This document shows positions 19,430 through 27,712 of a DNA stretch of 64,000 nucleotides, in pieces. The DNA is from Mycobacterium sp. (GTDB taxonomy: Bacteria > Actinomycetota > Actinomycetes > Mycobacteriales > Mycobacteriaceae): the NCBI GenBank assembly GCA_003987775.1, contig RXJD01000036.1, positions 1-64,000 on the forward strand. Reading direction: 5' to 3'. The position numbers and the translations under genes were made by a program. How positions within the stretch are numbered: the stretch's first letter is position 1; each line of letters begins with the position of its first letter. The notes under the pieces were generated by a model. The model worked only from the letters and a program-made list of their open reading frames with translations, searched no databases and was not told where the DNA came from.

Positions 19430-20632
19430 CTACCGGCCACTCCAGCGCAGCACATCCAGTGCCACGGCTACGTTGACACTGCTCTGGGCAAGGGGCCGCG
19501 GCAGCAGTTCGTCGGCGCGCGCCAAGCGGCGCAACAGGGTGTTGCGATGGGTGTAAAGCCGCGCCGCCGCACGCGATGCGTTGCACTGCTCGTGGACGAA
19601 AACACGCACGTATTCCTGTAGTTCGCTTCCTGCCGTCTCCAGGTCGCCGAGCGCGTGGTGGATGAACTTGGTAGTGCGGTCGGTATCGGCGGTGATCAAC
19701 GCCACCAGCTCGACGTCGGCGAAAAGCGCGACGCGCTGCGGCGATTGCAGTCGCGCCATCATCTGTTGCGTCGTGATGGCGTCGAAGTGGCTGCGGCGGA
19801 ACCCGTCTATTCCCTCGGCGCACGGGCCGATGGCGACGCGGATGTCGGAATCGATCGAATGGCTCAGCGCGGCAGTGTCAATCGACCTGGCCGGCACCCA
19901 CACCCAACGAGTTGCGGCGCTGGCGAGGATGGTCAGCGGCCGGACTCCCGCGGCGTGGCCCAGCGCCTCTGCGGCCGCATCGAGCCGGGCCATATCGCCG
20001 GCAGGGTCGTCGCTCCAGATGACCGCCGCGGTGTGCGGCCCGGTCAGCGCATAGCCCAGCCGGGCCTCGGCACGCTTGCGGGTGATCGGGGCCCCCTCGA
20101 GGATCAGGGCGACGGTCTCGCGTCGCTCGGCGTGGGTCCCGCGGGTGAGGTCGTCGAGCTCCTGGTCGATCTGCTCGGCGATGCCCGCGAGCGTGCCCTC
20201 GATGAAGGCGCTGATCGACCGGGAACACACGTCCAGAAGTTCGTGCAGTTCGGCCGGATCCGAGGTCAGTTCGAAGGCGATCTCCATCAAGCGCCGCCAC
20301 GCCACGCCTTCGCCGACCCGGTAGGCATCCAGCGTGAAGGCCGTCAGGCCGCGGCGCGCCACTTCGCGCGCGATGTTGATCGGCTCGGGACCGGTGTTCG
20401 GCGGCACCGGCGCCCCGGGGTCGCGCACATTGGCCGCTCCCCAGAAGTACAGGTTGGCCCGATTGCTCCGGCTCACCGCCGCGGCCAGTTCCGGATCGGC
20501 GGCGATCGCGGGACTGGCGGCAAGCACTTCGGCGTCGAGTTCGTCGAGCCATTCGGCCCGGGGATTGACGCTGATCTGCGCGCACTGCCGAATCAGTTCC
20601 CTGACCGGCTCCGACGGGAGTTTCCAAACCAT
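19430..20632 (-). CDS. PucR/CdaR-family transcriptional regulator
   Basis: A 400-aa regulator. The C-terminal PucR-type helix-turn-helix (about residues 335-395) reads EQCNASRAAARLYTHRNTLLRRLARADELL. The middle part has the degenerate GGDEF-like/CdaR fold (RLGYALTGPHTAAVIWSDD; IGPCAEGIDGFRRSHFDA). The N-terminal 150 residues are a variable sensing region. It is divergent from the flavin monooxygenase gene, with a perfect 8-bp inverted repeat between them, so it very likely controls that gene. Such regulator-monooxygenase pairs are common in mycobacteria. The ligand is unknown. Confidence 0.85.
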   Translation of the reverse strand: MVWKLPSEPVRELIRQCAQISVNPRAEWLDELDAEVLAASPAIAADPELAAAVSRSNRANLYFWGAANVRDPGAPVPPNTGPEPINIAREVARRGLTAFTLDAYRVGEGVAWRRLMEIAFELTSDPAELHELLDVCSRSISAFIEGTLAGIAEQIDQELDDLTRGTHAERRETVALILEGAPITRKRAEARLGYALTGPHTAAVIWSDDPAGDMARLDAAAEALGHAAGVRPLTILASAATRWVWVPARSIDTAALSHSIDSDIRVAIGPCAEGIDGFRRSHFDAITTQQMMARLQSPQRVALFADVELVALITADTDRTTKFIHHALGDLETAGSELQEYVRVFVHEQCNASRAAARLYTHRNTLLRRLARADELLPRPLAQSSVNVAVALDVLRWSGR

Positions 20633-20649
20633 TTAGCCACAGTAAATTG

Positions 20650-20668
20650 GTGGTGCACTTTGCACCAC
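20650..20668. promoter_or_regulatory. Candidate PucR operator
   Basis: GTGGTGCACTTTGCACCAC is a perfect inverted repeat (8-bp arms, 3-bp spacer). It lies 18 bp upstream of the regulator start codon and 96 bp before the monooxygenase start. It is the only strong dyad in this divergent promoter region, so it is the obvious binding site for the adjacent PucR-type regulator. Confidence 0.65.
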
Positions 20669-20763
20669 AGAACCGGTCAGATTGGGCAGATCTTATCTTG
20701 GGCCGTTCGGTGCAAGCGGTCACGATGGAACACAACAGTTCACTCTTGTCAGGAGTCGAGACC

Positions 20764-22275
20764 ATGTCCTACACAGCCGTAGACACCACCATCGAGCATG
20801 TCGATGTGCTCATCATCGGGGCCGGCATCTCCGGTATCGGCGCCGCCTACTACCTGCAGCGCGAGCACCCCGGGCGCAGCTACGCGATCCTGGAGGCACG
20901 CGCGGCCACCGGCGGTACCTGGGACCTGTTCCGCTACCCCGGAATTCGCTCCGACTCCGACCTGCACACCTTCGGCTACGAGTTCAAGCCATGGCGCGAT
21001 GAGGACGCGATCGCGACCGCCGACAAGATCCTCGCCTACCTGCGGGAGACGGCCGCCGAGAACGGCATCGACCGCAAGATCCGGTTCCACCACAAGGTGC
21101 ACGGGGCGTCCTGGTCGAGCGCCGACGCCCGCTGGGTCGTCGACATCGAGCAGACCGACACCGGGACGCGGACCCAGATCAGCGCCAACTGGCTGTTCTG
21201 CGCCGGCGGCTACTACCGCTACGACGAGGGCTACACGCCACACTTCGAGGGTCGCGAGCGTTTCACCGGCCAGATCGTGCACCCGCAGCACTGGCCCGAG
21301 GACCTGGACTACACCGGCAAGAAGGTGGTCATCATCGGCAGCGGTGCCACCGCTGTCACCCTGTTGCCGGCGATGGCCGGGCGCGCCGGACACGTCACCA
21401 TGCTGCAACGCTCGCCGACGTACATCATGCCGGTGCCGTCGAAGGACGTCATCGCCAACACGGCGCAGAAGGTGTTCGGCGGCAAGCGCGGTTATGCCCT
21501 GGCCCGCCGCAAGAACATCCTCCAGCAGCGCGCGGTCTACGAGTTCTGCCAGAAGTATCCGACCGTGGCCAGGAAGGTCATCCGGTACCTCAACGCCAAG
21601 CAGCTGCCGGAGAACTACCCGGTCGACGAACACTTCGGCCCGACCTACAACCCGTGGGACCAGCGGCTGTGCGCGGTGCCGGACTCCGACCTGTTCAAGG
21701 CGATCAAGAACGGCAGCGCGTCGGTGGTCACCGATCGCATCGCAACGTTCACCGAAAAGGGCATTCTGCTGGAGTCCGGACGCGAACTCGACGCCGACAT
21801 CATCGTCACCGCAACGGGTTTGAACCTGCAGGCGTTCGGGGGTATTTCCCTCACCGTCGACGGCGAGCCGGTCAACATGCCCGACCACGTCGCCTACAAG
21901 GGCATGATGCTCTCCGACGTGCCGAACTTCGCGTACGCCATCGGCTACACCAATTCCTCGTGGACGCTGAAGGTCGGCTTGTTGTGCGAGCACCTGTGCC
22001 GGCTGCTGACGTACATGGACGCCCACGGCTACGACACCGCACGCCCGGTCCTCGACGACCCGGGCATGCCGACCCGTCCGTTGCTGGACTTCGGGGCCGG
22101 CTACGTCCAGCGCGCGGTTGATCAACTGCCCCGCCAGGGCGCCGGGCAGCCATGGCTGACGTCGATGAGCTACTACACCGACGTCAAGTCGCTGCGCGAC
22201 GGCGACGTCGTCGACCCGGCCCTGAAGCTGACCAGTTCGGCCGATGTGCCCAGCCGCGAGGTCGTTCCGGCCTGA
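20764..22275 (+). CDS. EthA/MymA-like FAD-dependent (Baeyer-Villiger) monooxygenase
   Basis: A 503-aa flavoprotein monooxygenase. The FAD-binding site is IIGAGISGIGAAYYLQ near residue 18. Next come GGTWDLFRYPGIRSDSDLHT and the BVMO-type fingerprint FEGRERFTGQIVHPQHWPED. The NADPH Rossmann motif is VVIIGSGATAVTLLPA (about residue 190), followed by MLQRSPTYIMP and ATGLNLQAFGG. It closely follows the sequence pattern of Mtb EthA and MymA, which oxygenate ketones or thioamides. The ATG at 20764 follows AGGAG; an earlier in-frame ATG at 20725 lacks a good ribosome site. It is divergent from the PucR regulator. Confidence 0.88.
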   Translation: MSYTAVDTTIEHVDVLIIGAGISGIGAAYYLQREHPGRSYAILEARAATGGTWDLFRYPGIRSDSDLHTFGYEFKPWRDEDAIATADKILAYLRETAAENGIDRKIRFHHKVHGASWSSADARWVVDIEQTDTGTRTQISANWLFCAGGYYRYDEGYTPHFEGRERFTGQIVHPQHWPEDLDYTGKKVVIIGSGATAVTLLPAMAGRAGHVTMLQRSPTYIMPVPSKDVIANTAQKVFGGKRGYALARRKNILQQRAVYEFCQKYPTVARKVIRYLNAKQLPENYPVDEHFGPTYNPWDQRLCAVPDSDLFKAIKNGSASVVTDRIATFTEKGILLESGRELDADIIVTATGLNLQAFGGISLTVDGEPVNMPDHVAYKGMMLSDVPNFAYAIGYTNSSWTLKVGLLCEHLCRLLTYMDAHGYDTARPVLDDPGMPTRPLLDFGAGYVQRAVDQLPRQGAGQPWLTSMSYYTDVKSLRDGDVVDPALKLTSSADVPSREVVPA

Positions 22276-22293
22276 GCGGGTGTAACTCCCGGT

Positions 22294-22331
22294 CCTACCG
22301 GTAGGCGGGGCTCGCGACGGGCGGGCCCCGC
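22294..22331 (+). terminator. Possible terminator hairpins after the monooxygenase gene
   Basis: A perfect 12-bp palindrome CCTACCGGTAGG (22294-22305) abuts a second hairpin with arms GCGGGGC / GCCCCGC (22305-22311, 22325-22331), starting about 20 bp after the stop codon. No T tract follows, so this is only a possible non-canonical mycobacterial terminator. Confidence 0.4.
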
Positions 22332-22365
22332 GACTGTGGAGGACCGATCAGATCGGCATCCCGTT

Positions 22366-22510
22366 GCCAGCGCGGATTTCGTTGGGCTGCTTGAGATCGA
22401 CGGGGGAGTGCTGTTGCTGCTGGGCCTGTTCACCCGCTTCATCAGCGTCCCTTTCCTGGTGGAGATGATCGTCGCGATGCTCCCGACCAAGATCGCCATG
22501 GTCCTGGGGT
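22366..22510 (+). pseudogene. DoxX-family gene remnant
   Basis: An open frame here reads FVGLLEIDGGVLLLLGLFTR, followed by FISVPFLVEMIVAMLPTKIA. This is the second/third transmembrane region of DoxX-family membrane proteins (typically about 130-150 aa). The frame then runs into Cys/Arg-rich sequence (RCRCLRCRHRPG) with no hydrophobic character, and the beginning and end of the family are missing. It is a decayed fragment. The rest of the 332-bp gap between 22276 and 22607 shows no other gene. Confidence 0.6.
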
Positions 22511-22607
22511 GTCGCCGCTGCCGCTGCCTCCGGTGCCGCCACAGACCGGGTTCTGGGCGGTGCTGCATGAACTGCGTTCGCTGACGAACGGACCGCGCGT
22601 GGCGGGG

Positions 22608-24044
22608 TCAGGCCGTCAGTGGCGGAATGTTGAGCGCGCGCAGCAGCGAGCCCAGTCCGGTGGTCACCGCAGACACCGCGGTGACGCCGGGCTGGCCGAG
22701 GTTGATGGTGAGCCCCGGATCAAGGGACGCAACGTAGGGATAGGTGTCGGGCAGGTATGACTGCGGCAGCACACCCGCCCACACCAGGTTGGCCTGAACC
22801 CCTTGCACGGTTCCCTTGATCAGGTAGCTGCCGACGTTGACCGGATTGATCACCGGGAACAGGCTGGCCGGGGTGGGCAGGTTCGCGAATTCGGTGTTGG
22901 CGCCGCCGATATCGCCGTATCCCATGTCGATCAGCACCCGCAGTGGCGGCTGTATCAGGTTGAGCACCGGCTGCGGCAGATTCAGCGGCCGCAACAGCGG
23001 CAGGTCCTGGCTCGGAATCATGTAGTACGTAGTGTTGCCGGGTGCCCCGGGGGATACCGGCGCGACGATCGCCGACGCAATCTGTGCGGCCGTGAGGTTT
23101 TCGTAGGCGGGAGTCGGGCTCAGGTGGCCGTAGTACATTCCGGCCAGGGCGTTGGCGTCGGCCAGCAGGTTGAGCGGGTAGCGGGGGAAGTGGGCGAACC
23201 CGTCGTACTGGATGGTGTAGATCGAGGTGGCATAGGCCGAATCCGGTGTCGCGCCACTGAATGTCTCGTTGACACCGGGGAGGTACAGCCCGACGAAGCG
23301 CTGGAACAAGCCGCCGTTGGGGTTATTCGGGTTGCCCGCCAGTATGAAGCTCAGGTCGGAGGGGGGCGGCCCGATGATAGAGCCGTTGGCAATGCCTTTG
23401 AGGTATTCGGTGATGATGGTGGCGCTTTGGGAGAAGCCGAACACGACGGTGTGCGTGCCCGGCGGTTGGGCGGAGATCGCCTGCTTCAGGATCTGGAATC
23501 CCTGCGCGACCGAGGTGTCGTAGGTCAGGCTGTTCAGCCCGGTCAGCGGGAAGCCCTGTTCGGGGGTCGTCAACCCGGTCGGAATGGCCGACTGCGGCGC
23601 GATGAGCGGGGCGATATAGGCGTTGTAGATGCTGTTGAGGTAGGTCGCGTTCGGGGTGGGGTTGCCGGTGCCGCCCATGATCAGCGTGCTGACGCCGCCA
23701 CCGAGCGGGCCGGACAGCGTCGTCTGCATCGTCGACGCGCTGATCGCCTCCGCACCGAGGTAGGAATTCGACGCCGCGTTCAGCAACCGGACCAGGTTCT
23801 GCTGAGCCGCGCTGACCCGCTCGCTGAGTGCCTGAAACTCCAGGCCGTAATCGGCGAAGAACTGTGCGATCGCGGCCGAAACCTCATCGGCCGCAGCCGA
23901 AATCACGCTGACGGTGGGGCCGGCGGCCGCCGCGTTCGCCGAGCCGAGCGCGGCACGGATCGTCTCCAGATCCGACGCCGCCGACGCGAGCGCCTCGGGC
24001 GTCACGGTGAGCAGGGACGCGCCGCCCCACCCTGGCCCGCTCAT
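22608..24044 (-). CDS. PE protein with C-terminal PE-PPE serine-hydrolase domain
   Basis: A 478-aa protein. The PE domain (about residues 1-105) starts MSGPGWGGASLLTVTPEALA and has a slightly longer N-terminus than usual. From about residue 150 comes a PE-PPE (PF08237-type) alpha/beta-hydrolase domain with nucleophile elbow VFGFSQSATI (Ser near residue 200). Further typical wording is LAGNPNNPNGGLFQRF and IQYDGFAHFPRYPLNL. Members of this family have esterase activity in the mycobacterial envelope. Its ATG overlaps the stop of the upstream PPE gene (ATGA), so the order is PPE then PE, the reverse of most PE/PPE pairs. Confidence 0.9.
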   Translation of the reverse strand: MSGPGWGGASLLTVTPEALASAASDLETIRAALGSANAAAAGPTVSVISAAADEVSAAIAQFFADYGLEFQALSERVSAAQQNLVRLLNAASNSYLGAEAISASTMQTTLSGPLGGGVSTLIMGGTGNPTPNATYLNSIYNAYIAPLIAPQSAIPTGLTTPEQGFPLTGLNSLTYDTSVAQGFQILKQAISAQPPGTHTVVFGFSQSATIITEYLKGIANGSIIGPPPSDLSFILAGNPNNPNGGLFQRFVGLYLPGVNETFSGATPDSAYATSIYTIQYDGFAHFPRYPLNLLADANALAGMYYGHLSPTPAYENLTAAQIASAIVAPVSPGAPGNTTYYMIPSQDLPLLRPLNLPQPVLNLIQPPLRVLIDMGYGDIGGANTEFANLPTPASLFPVINPVNVGSYLIKGTVQGVQANLVWAGVLPQSYLPDTYPYVASLDPGLTINLGQPGVTAVSAVTTGLGSLLRALNIPPLTA

Positions 24045-25654
24045 CGCGACCCCACCTCGCCGGACCCATCAGGCGTCCAGGTACTGGGTATCATCGGTGT
24101 GCTTGGGCCGCTGCCGAATTCGTCGCCCGCCAGCATGGTCAGGCCGGCGGCGTCGACGACGGCCGACCGTCGGGCGGTTGCGGCGAAGCCCATTCGTTGT
24201 GCTCCCAGGTCCGAGGCCGTCGTGGTGGGCGCCGCATCGGGACCGTGGCCGGCATTGTCGTTCAGGTTGTCGTCGAGGTCCATGTATTCGTAGCCCCGTC
24301 CGCGCACCTCCACCTTGGCTCGTCGCTGCCGGCGCGCTCGCGTTTTCTCCTGTATCGATGCGGCCGAAGCTGCTGGAATGTCGGCGATTTCGGGGGCCGG
24401 CGACTTCCTGTTCATCCTGGCCTTCGTGGTTGCCGGAGAAGCCATCTCAATCCAACCGCCCATCAGGTAGGGCAACGGTCCGGCGGGGGTCCCGCCCGGG
24501 GGCGGTGCGCCCGGCCCGGCGGGCGCCGCGGGTGAGGCAGGAGGCATCGGTGCGGCGGGCGCGGGAGCTGGCGTCAGGGCCGCCGGGGCCGGGGCCGCGG
24601 CCGTGGCGCCCGGCGCGGGCACCGGAGTCGGGCTCATGATGGCAGGGGCGGTCGGTCCGGTCGGGGCCGGTTCGGCACCCGCATGTACATGGGCAGCAAT
24701 CTCCGCGATCCCGACGCTGCCGGCGGCCGCCAGACCCGCCAGAGCCGGGCCGGCCACCAGGGGTGCCAGGCCCGCCGCCAACAGCGGAAAGGTCACCAGA
24801 AACTGGATGACCTGAATCGTCACGTCGTACACGATCGCCACTCCGCCGAATGCGTAGGCCGCGGCGATCAGTGCCGGGTTGTTGCCGGCCGCACCGACAA
24901 GCGCCTGCAACAGGGCGGGGTAACCGCTGGTGGGTGACGAGGCGACAGAGATGTCGTTGAGGATCAGGGACAGTGGATCCGTCCCAGGCGGGACGCTGAA
25001 CAGGTAGTCCAGCAGGGATTGGTTGCCGCCGCCACCTACTCTGTTGAAGATCTGCTCCACCTGCGTCAGAAACTCGGTCAGCGAAGACAGCGGGTCGGCG
25101 GAGGCCGCCGGACTGGCCTTGGAGATCGGCGGTGCTACCTCGGTGCGGGGTGTCGCGGTCACCGCCGCGGCCGAAACATTCTGGTAGACAGTCATTGTGG
25201 TGGCGGCCTGAACCCACATGCGGGCGTAGTCGGCTTCGTTGAGTGCGATCGGGATGGTGTTGATCCCGAAGAAATTCGTTGCCAGCAGCACCGCGTGAGT
25301 GGCGTGGTTGGCGGCCAGCTCACCGAGGGTCGGCATCGACGCCTGTGCGGTGGCGTAGCCGATGGCTACGGCCTCGTGCTGAGCTGCCGTCGCGGCCGCG
25401 TCGGCGGCCGCCCGGGTCAGCCATGCCACATAGGGGGCGTTGGCCGCCGCGTACGACCCCCCGGCAGAGCCCTGCCACGACTGTGTCTGGACGGCGGCGA
25501 CGAGCGTGGACAATTCTTCGGCCACCGCGGTGTACTCCGAGCTCAACGAGTTCCATGCCCCCGCCGCTGCCAGCAGTGGGCCCGGCCCGGGGCCGCTGCT
25601 GAGCAAGGCCGAATGAACCTCGGGTGGAAACGCCATCCAGACCGGCGCGGTCAA
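24041..25654 (-). CDS. PPE family protein, PPE-PPW subfamily
   Basis: A 537-aa PPE protein. The PPE domain (about 180 aa) contains FPPEVHSALLSSGPGPGPLL, SWQGSAG (WxG) and NFFGINTIPI. An Ala/Pro-rich middle follows. The C-terminus has the GFAAT...PMIPSTW signature (PxxPxxW) of the PPW subfamily. I place the start at TTG 25654, because it yields (M)TAPVWMAFPPE, the conserved family N-terminus; ATG 25636 (MAFPPE) is the alternative. It is translationally coupled to the PE-hydrolase gene downstream, and upstream it shares a divergent control region with the ABC transporter operon. Confidence 0.88.
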   Translation of the reverse strand: MTAPVWMAFPPEVHSALLSSGPGPGPLLAAAGAWNSLSSEYTAVAEELSTLVAAVQTQSWQGSAGGSYAAANAPYVAWLTRAAADAAATAAQHEAVAIGYATAQASMPTLGELAANHATHAVLLATNFFGINTIPIALNEADYARMWVQAATTMTVYQNVSAAAVTATPRTEVAPPISKASPAASADPLSSLTEFLTQVEQIFNRVGGGGNQSLLDYLFSVPPGTDPLSLILNDISVASSPTSGYPALLQALVGAAGNNPALIAAAYAFGGVAIVYDVTIQVIQFLVTFPLLAAGLAPLVAGPALAGLAAAGSVGIAEIAAHVHAGAEPAPTGPTAPAIMSPTPVPAPGATAAAPAPAALTPAPAPAAPMPPASPAAPAGPGAPPPGGTPAGPLPYLMGGWIEMASPATTKARMNRKSPAPEIADIPAASAASIQEKTRARRQRRAKVEVRGRGYEYMDLDDNLNDNAGHGPDAAPTTTASDLGAQRMGFAATARRSAVVDAAGLTMLAGDEFGSGPSTPMIPSTWTPDGSGEVGSR

Positions 25655-25778
25655 TGCCAGTCGGACACAATCGGATATCTCTGAGGAATCAGCCGAATCG
25701 TCATGGCGGCCACTCAGCTTTCTCCTCGCGCTACGGTGCCGGCGGGCCTCGCCCACCACCAGGCGACCCGAGCAATCT

Positions 25779-25808
25779 TGCGAAGTGTTTGCAGGTAGAA
25801 CTGTAGGC
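25779..25808. promoter_or_regulatory. Shared cluster element, copy A
   Basis: TGCGAAGTGTTTGCA (25779-25793) is a near-palindrome (5 of 6 arm pairs) followed by GGTAGAACTGTAGG. It lies midway between the divergent PPE operon and the YbtP/Q-like transporter operon. Copies B (31473) and C (32950) have the same core and the same GTAGTAA-type extension. Confidence 0.6.
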
Positions 25809-25939
25809 GTCAGCGTAACGCAGGTGGGCGCGACCACGCCAGCACAAATTGCGCGCGCGTATCCGGATTTCGCAGTCGCCGGCTTAGCGCATGATTACGG
25901 GGTCGGCCCGCAGCAGGACCGTTACGACGGAGGAGAGGC

Positions 25940-27712
25940 GTGGGAGAAGGCACTGAACCGAATGCCGCAGAGCCGCCGGGAATTCTGAAGCCGGCGCGGG
26001 TGACACTCGTTGCCTGCGGCCTGTTGTCGGCGGTCAGCTCGCTGGCCGGGATGGCGCCTCTGTTTGCAGTCGTGGAGGTGAGCAGGCGACTGCTCGCGGG
26101 CAACGCCGACGTATGGCCGATCATCATCATGGCCGTGGTGGCGCTGGCGGCAAAACAGTTAGGTGTCCTGACTGCCGGCGTGCTGACCCATCTGGCCGAC
26201 ATCCAGGTGTCGTTTCGAATCCGGCGCGAACTCTTGGTCAAACTGAGCAGAGTGCCACTCAGCTGGTTCAGCGACCGCAATTCCGGCATCGTGAAGAAAG
26301 CGGTGGAAGACGACGTGGCGGCGCTGCATCGCCTCGTCGCGCACTCGATCGTGGAGCTCAGCGCAGCGTCGGTGCCGCCGGTGGTGGCCTTCGTGTACCT
26401 GTTCGCCTTGGACTGGCGGATGGCATCGGCGACGCTGGTGCCGGTCATCGCCGGGTTCGCCGCATATCAGCGCGCCATGGCCAGCGCCGGTACCAAGTAT
26501 CCGGAGTTCATGGAATGGTTGGTACGCCTCAACAGCGCGGCAGTGGAATTCGTCAACGGCATCGGTGTGGTGAAGGCGTTCGGCACGCCAGGCACGCCGA
26601 GCCGCCGATTCCGGGACGTGTCACGGGCTTTCGCGCACTTCTTTCTCGACTGGGCCAAATCCACGAGCGTGGCCGCGGTGACGGCCGAGATCCTACTCTC
26701 GCCGCCGAGCATCCTGCTCGTCGTCGCAGCGACCGGCGCGTTTCTGACCGCCAACGGCGATCTGAGGCTGGAAGACTTCATCGCCTTCCTGGTGTTCGGT
26801 ACCGTCATCACCGCCGGCTGGATGACCGTGCTGATGTCGGTGCACCCGTTGGTCACCGCGGTGAAGGTCGCCCGGGAGATCCGTGAATTGCTCTCTACCC
26901 CAGAGCTTTCGGTACCCGACGCACCGGTGACACCCGACCCGGCAAGGGCCGGGCCGGTGGTGCGGATGCGCGACGTGCGCGTCACCTACGGCGACACGGT
27001 CGCGCTCACCGGGATCGACCTGTGTCTCGAACGCGGCACCATCACCGCGCTGGTCGGGCCGTCCGGTTCAGGAAAGTCGACGCTGGCCAAACTGCTGCCC
27101 CGGTTCGATGACCCCAGTACGGGCTCGGTCGAACTGTACGGAGTCGACCTCCGGCAGATCGATGCCGCCGCGCTGTACCAGCAGGTGGCATTCGTGTTCC
27201 AGGATTCACACCTGTTGTCCACCATGAGCATCCGCGACAATATCCGCCTGGGTTGTCCCGACGCCGGCGACGCGGCGGTACGCGCGGCCGCCGGCAAGGC
27301 CCAGATCCTGGCGAAGATCGAGGATTTGCCCCGCGGCTTCGACTCCGTGGTGGGCCAGGACGCGGCGCTGTCCGGCGGCGAACGGCAACGCGTCTGCATC
27401 GCCCGTGCGATTCTTGCCGACCGCCCGATTCTGGTGCTCGACGAGGCGACCGCCAGCGCTGACCCGGAGAACGAGGCGCGCATCCAGGAAGCGCTCAGTG
27501 CGGTCGCGCGGGACCGGACGGTCCTGGTCATCGCGCATCGACTCAGCACCATCCGGGGTGCCGACAACATCGTCGTGCTCGACAAGGGCCGGATCGCCGA
27601 ATCGGGAAGACACGCAGAACTTTTAGCCTCAGGCGGACACTACGCCCGGCTGTGGCAGCAGGAAAGGGACGCCGAGCGCGGCGTTATCGAGCAACTGGAG
27701 GCAGGGCGATGA
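25940..27712 (+). CDS. ABC transporter half-molecule, siderophore-importer (YbtP/IrtA) type
   Basis: A 590-aa permease-ATPase fusion. An N-terminal six-helix exporter-fold membrane domain (about residues 20-310) is followed by an ATPase domain. The ATPase has Walker A VGPSGSGKST, Q-loop VFQDSHLL, signature ALSGGERQR, Walker B ILVLDEATA and the H-loop AHRLST. In YbtPQ and IrtAB, proteins of this architecture import ferric siderophores. The N-terminal siderophore-interacting flavin domain of IrtA is absent, so YbtP is the better model. The start is a GTG at 25940 after GGAGGAGAG. The stop overlaps the next start (ATGA), indicating a heterodimer. Confidence 0.85.
   Translation: MGEGTEPNAAEPPGILKPARVTLVACGLLSAVSSLAGMAPLFAVVEVSRRLLAGNADVWPIIIMAVVALAAKQLGVLTAGVLTHLADIQVSFRIRRELLVKLSRVPLSWFSDRNSGIVKKAVEDDVAALHRLVAHSIVELSAASVPPVVAFVYLFALDWRMASATLVPVIAGFAAYQRAMASAGTKYPEFMEWLVRLNSAAVEFVNGIGVVKAFGTPGTPSRRFRDVSRAFAHFFLDWAKSTSVAAVTAEILLSPPSILLVVAATGAFLTANGDLRLEDFIAFLVFGTVITAGWMTVLMSVHPLVTAVKVAREIRELLSTPELSVPDAPVTPDPARAGPVVRMRDVRVTYGDTVALTGIDLCLERGTITALVGPSGSGKSTLAKLLPRFDDPSTGSVELYGVDLRQIDAAALYQQVAFVFQDSHLLSTMSIRDNIRLGCPDAGDAAVRAAAGKAQILAKIEDLPRGFDSVVGQDAALSGGERQRVCIARAILADRPILVLDEATASADPENEARIQEALSAVARDRTVLVIAHRLSTIRGADNIVVLDKGRIAESGRHAELLASGGHYARLWQQERDAERGVIEQLEAGR

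Noticed and set aside
22336-22584. 82-codon frame as a functional small membrane protein
   Set aside because: Only the central part resembles DoxX; the end is Cys/Arg-rich and truncated, so called a remnant.
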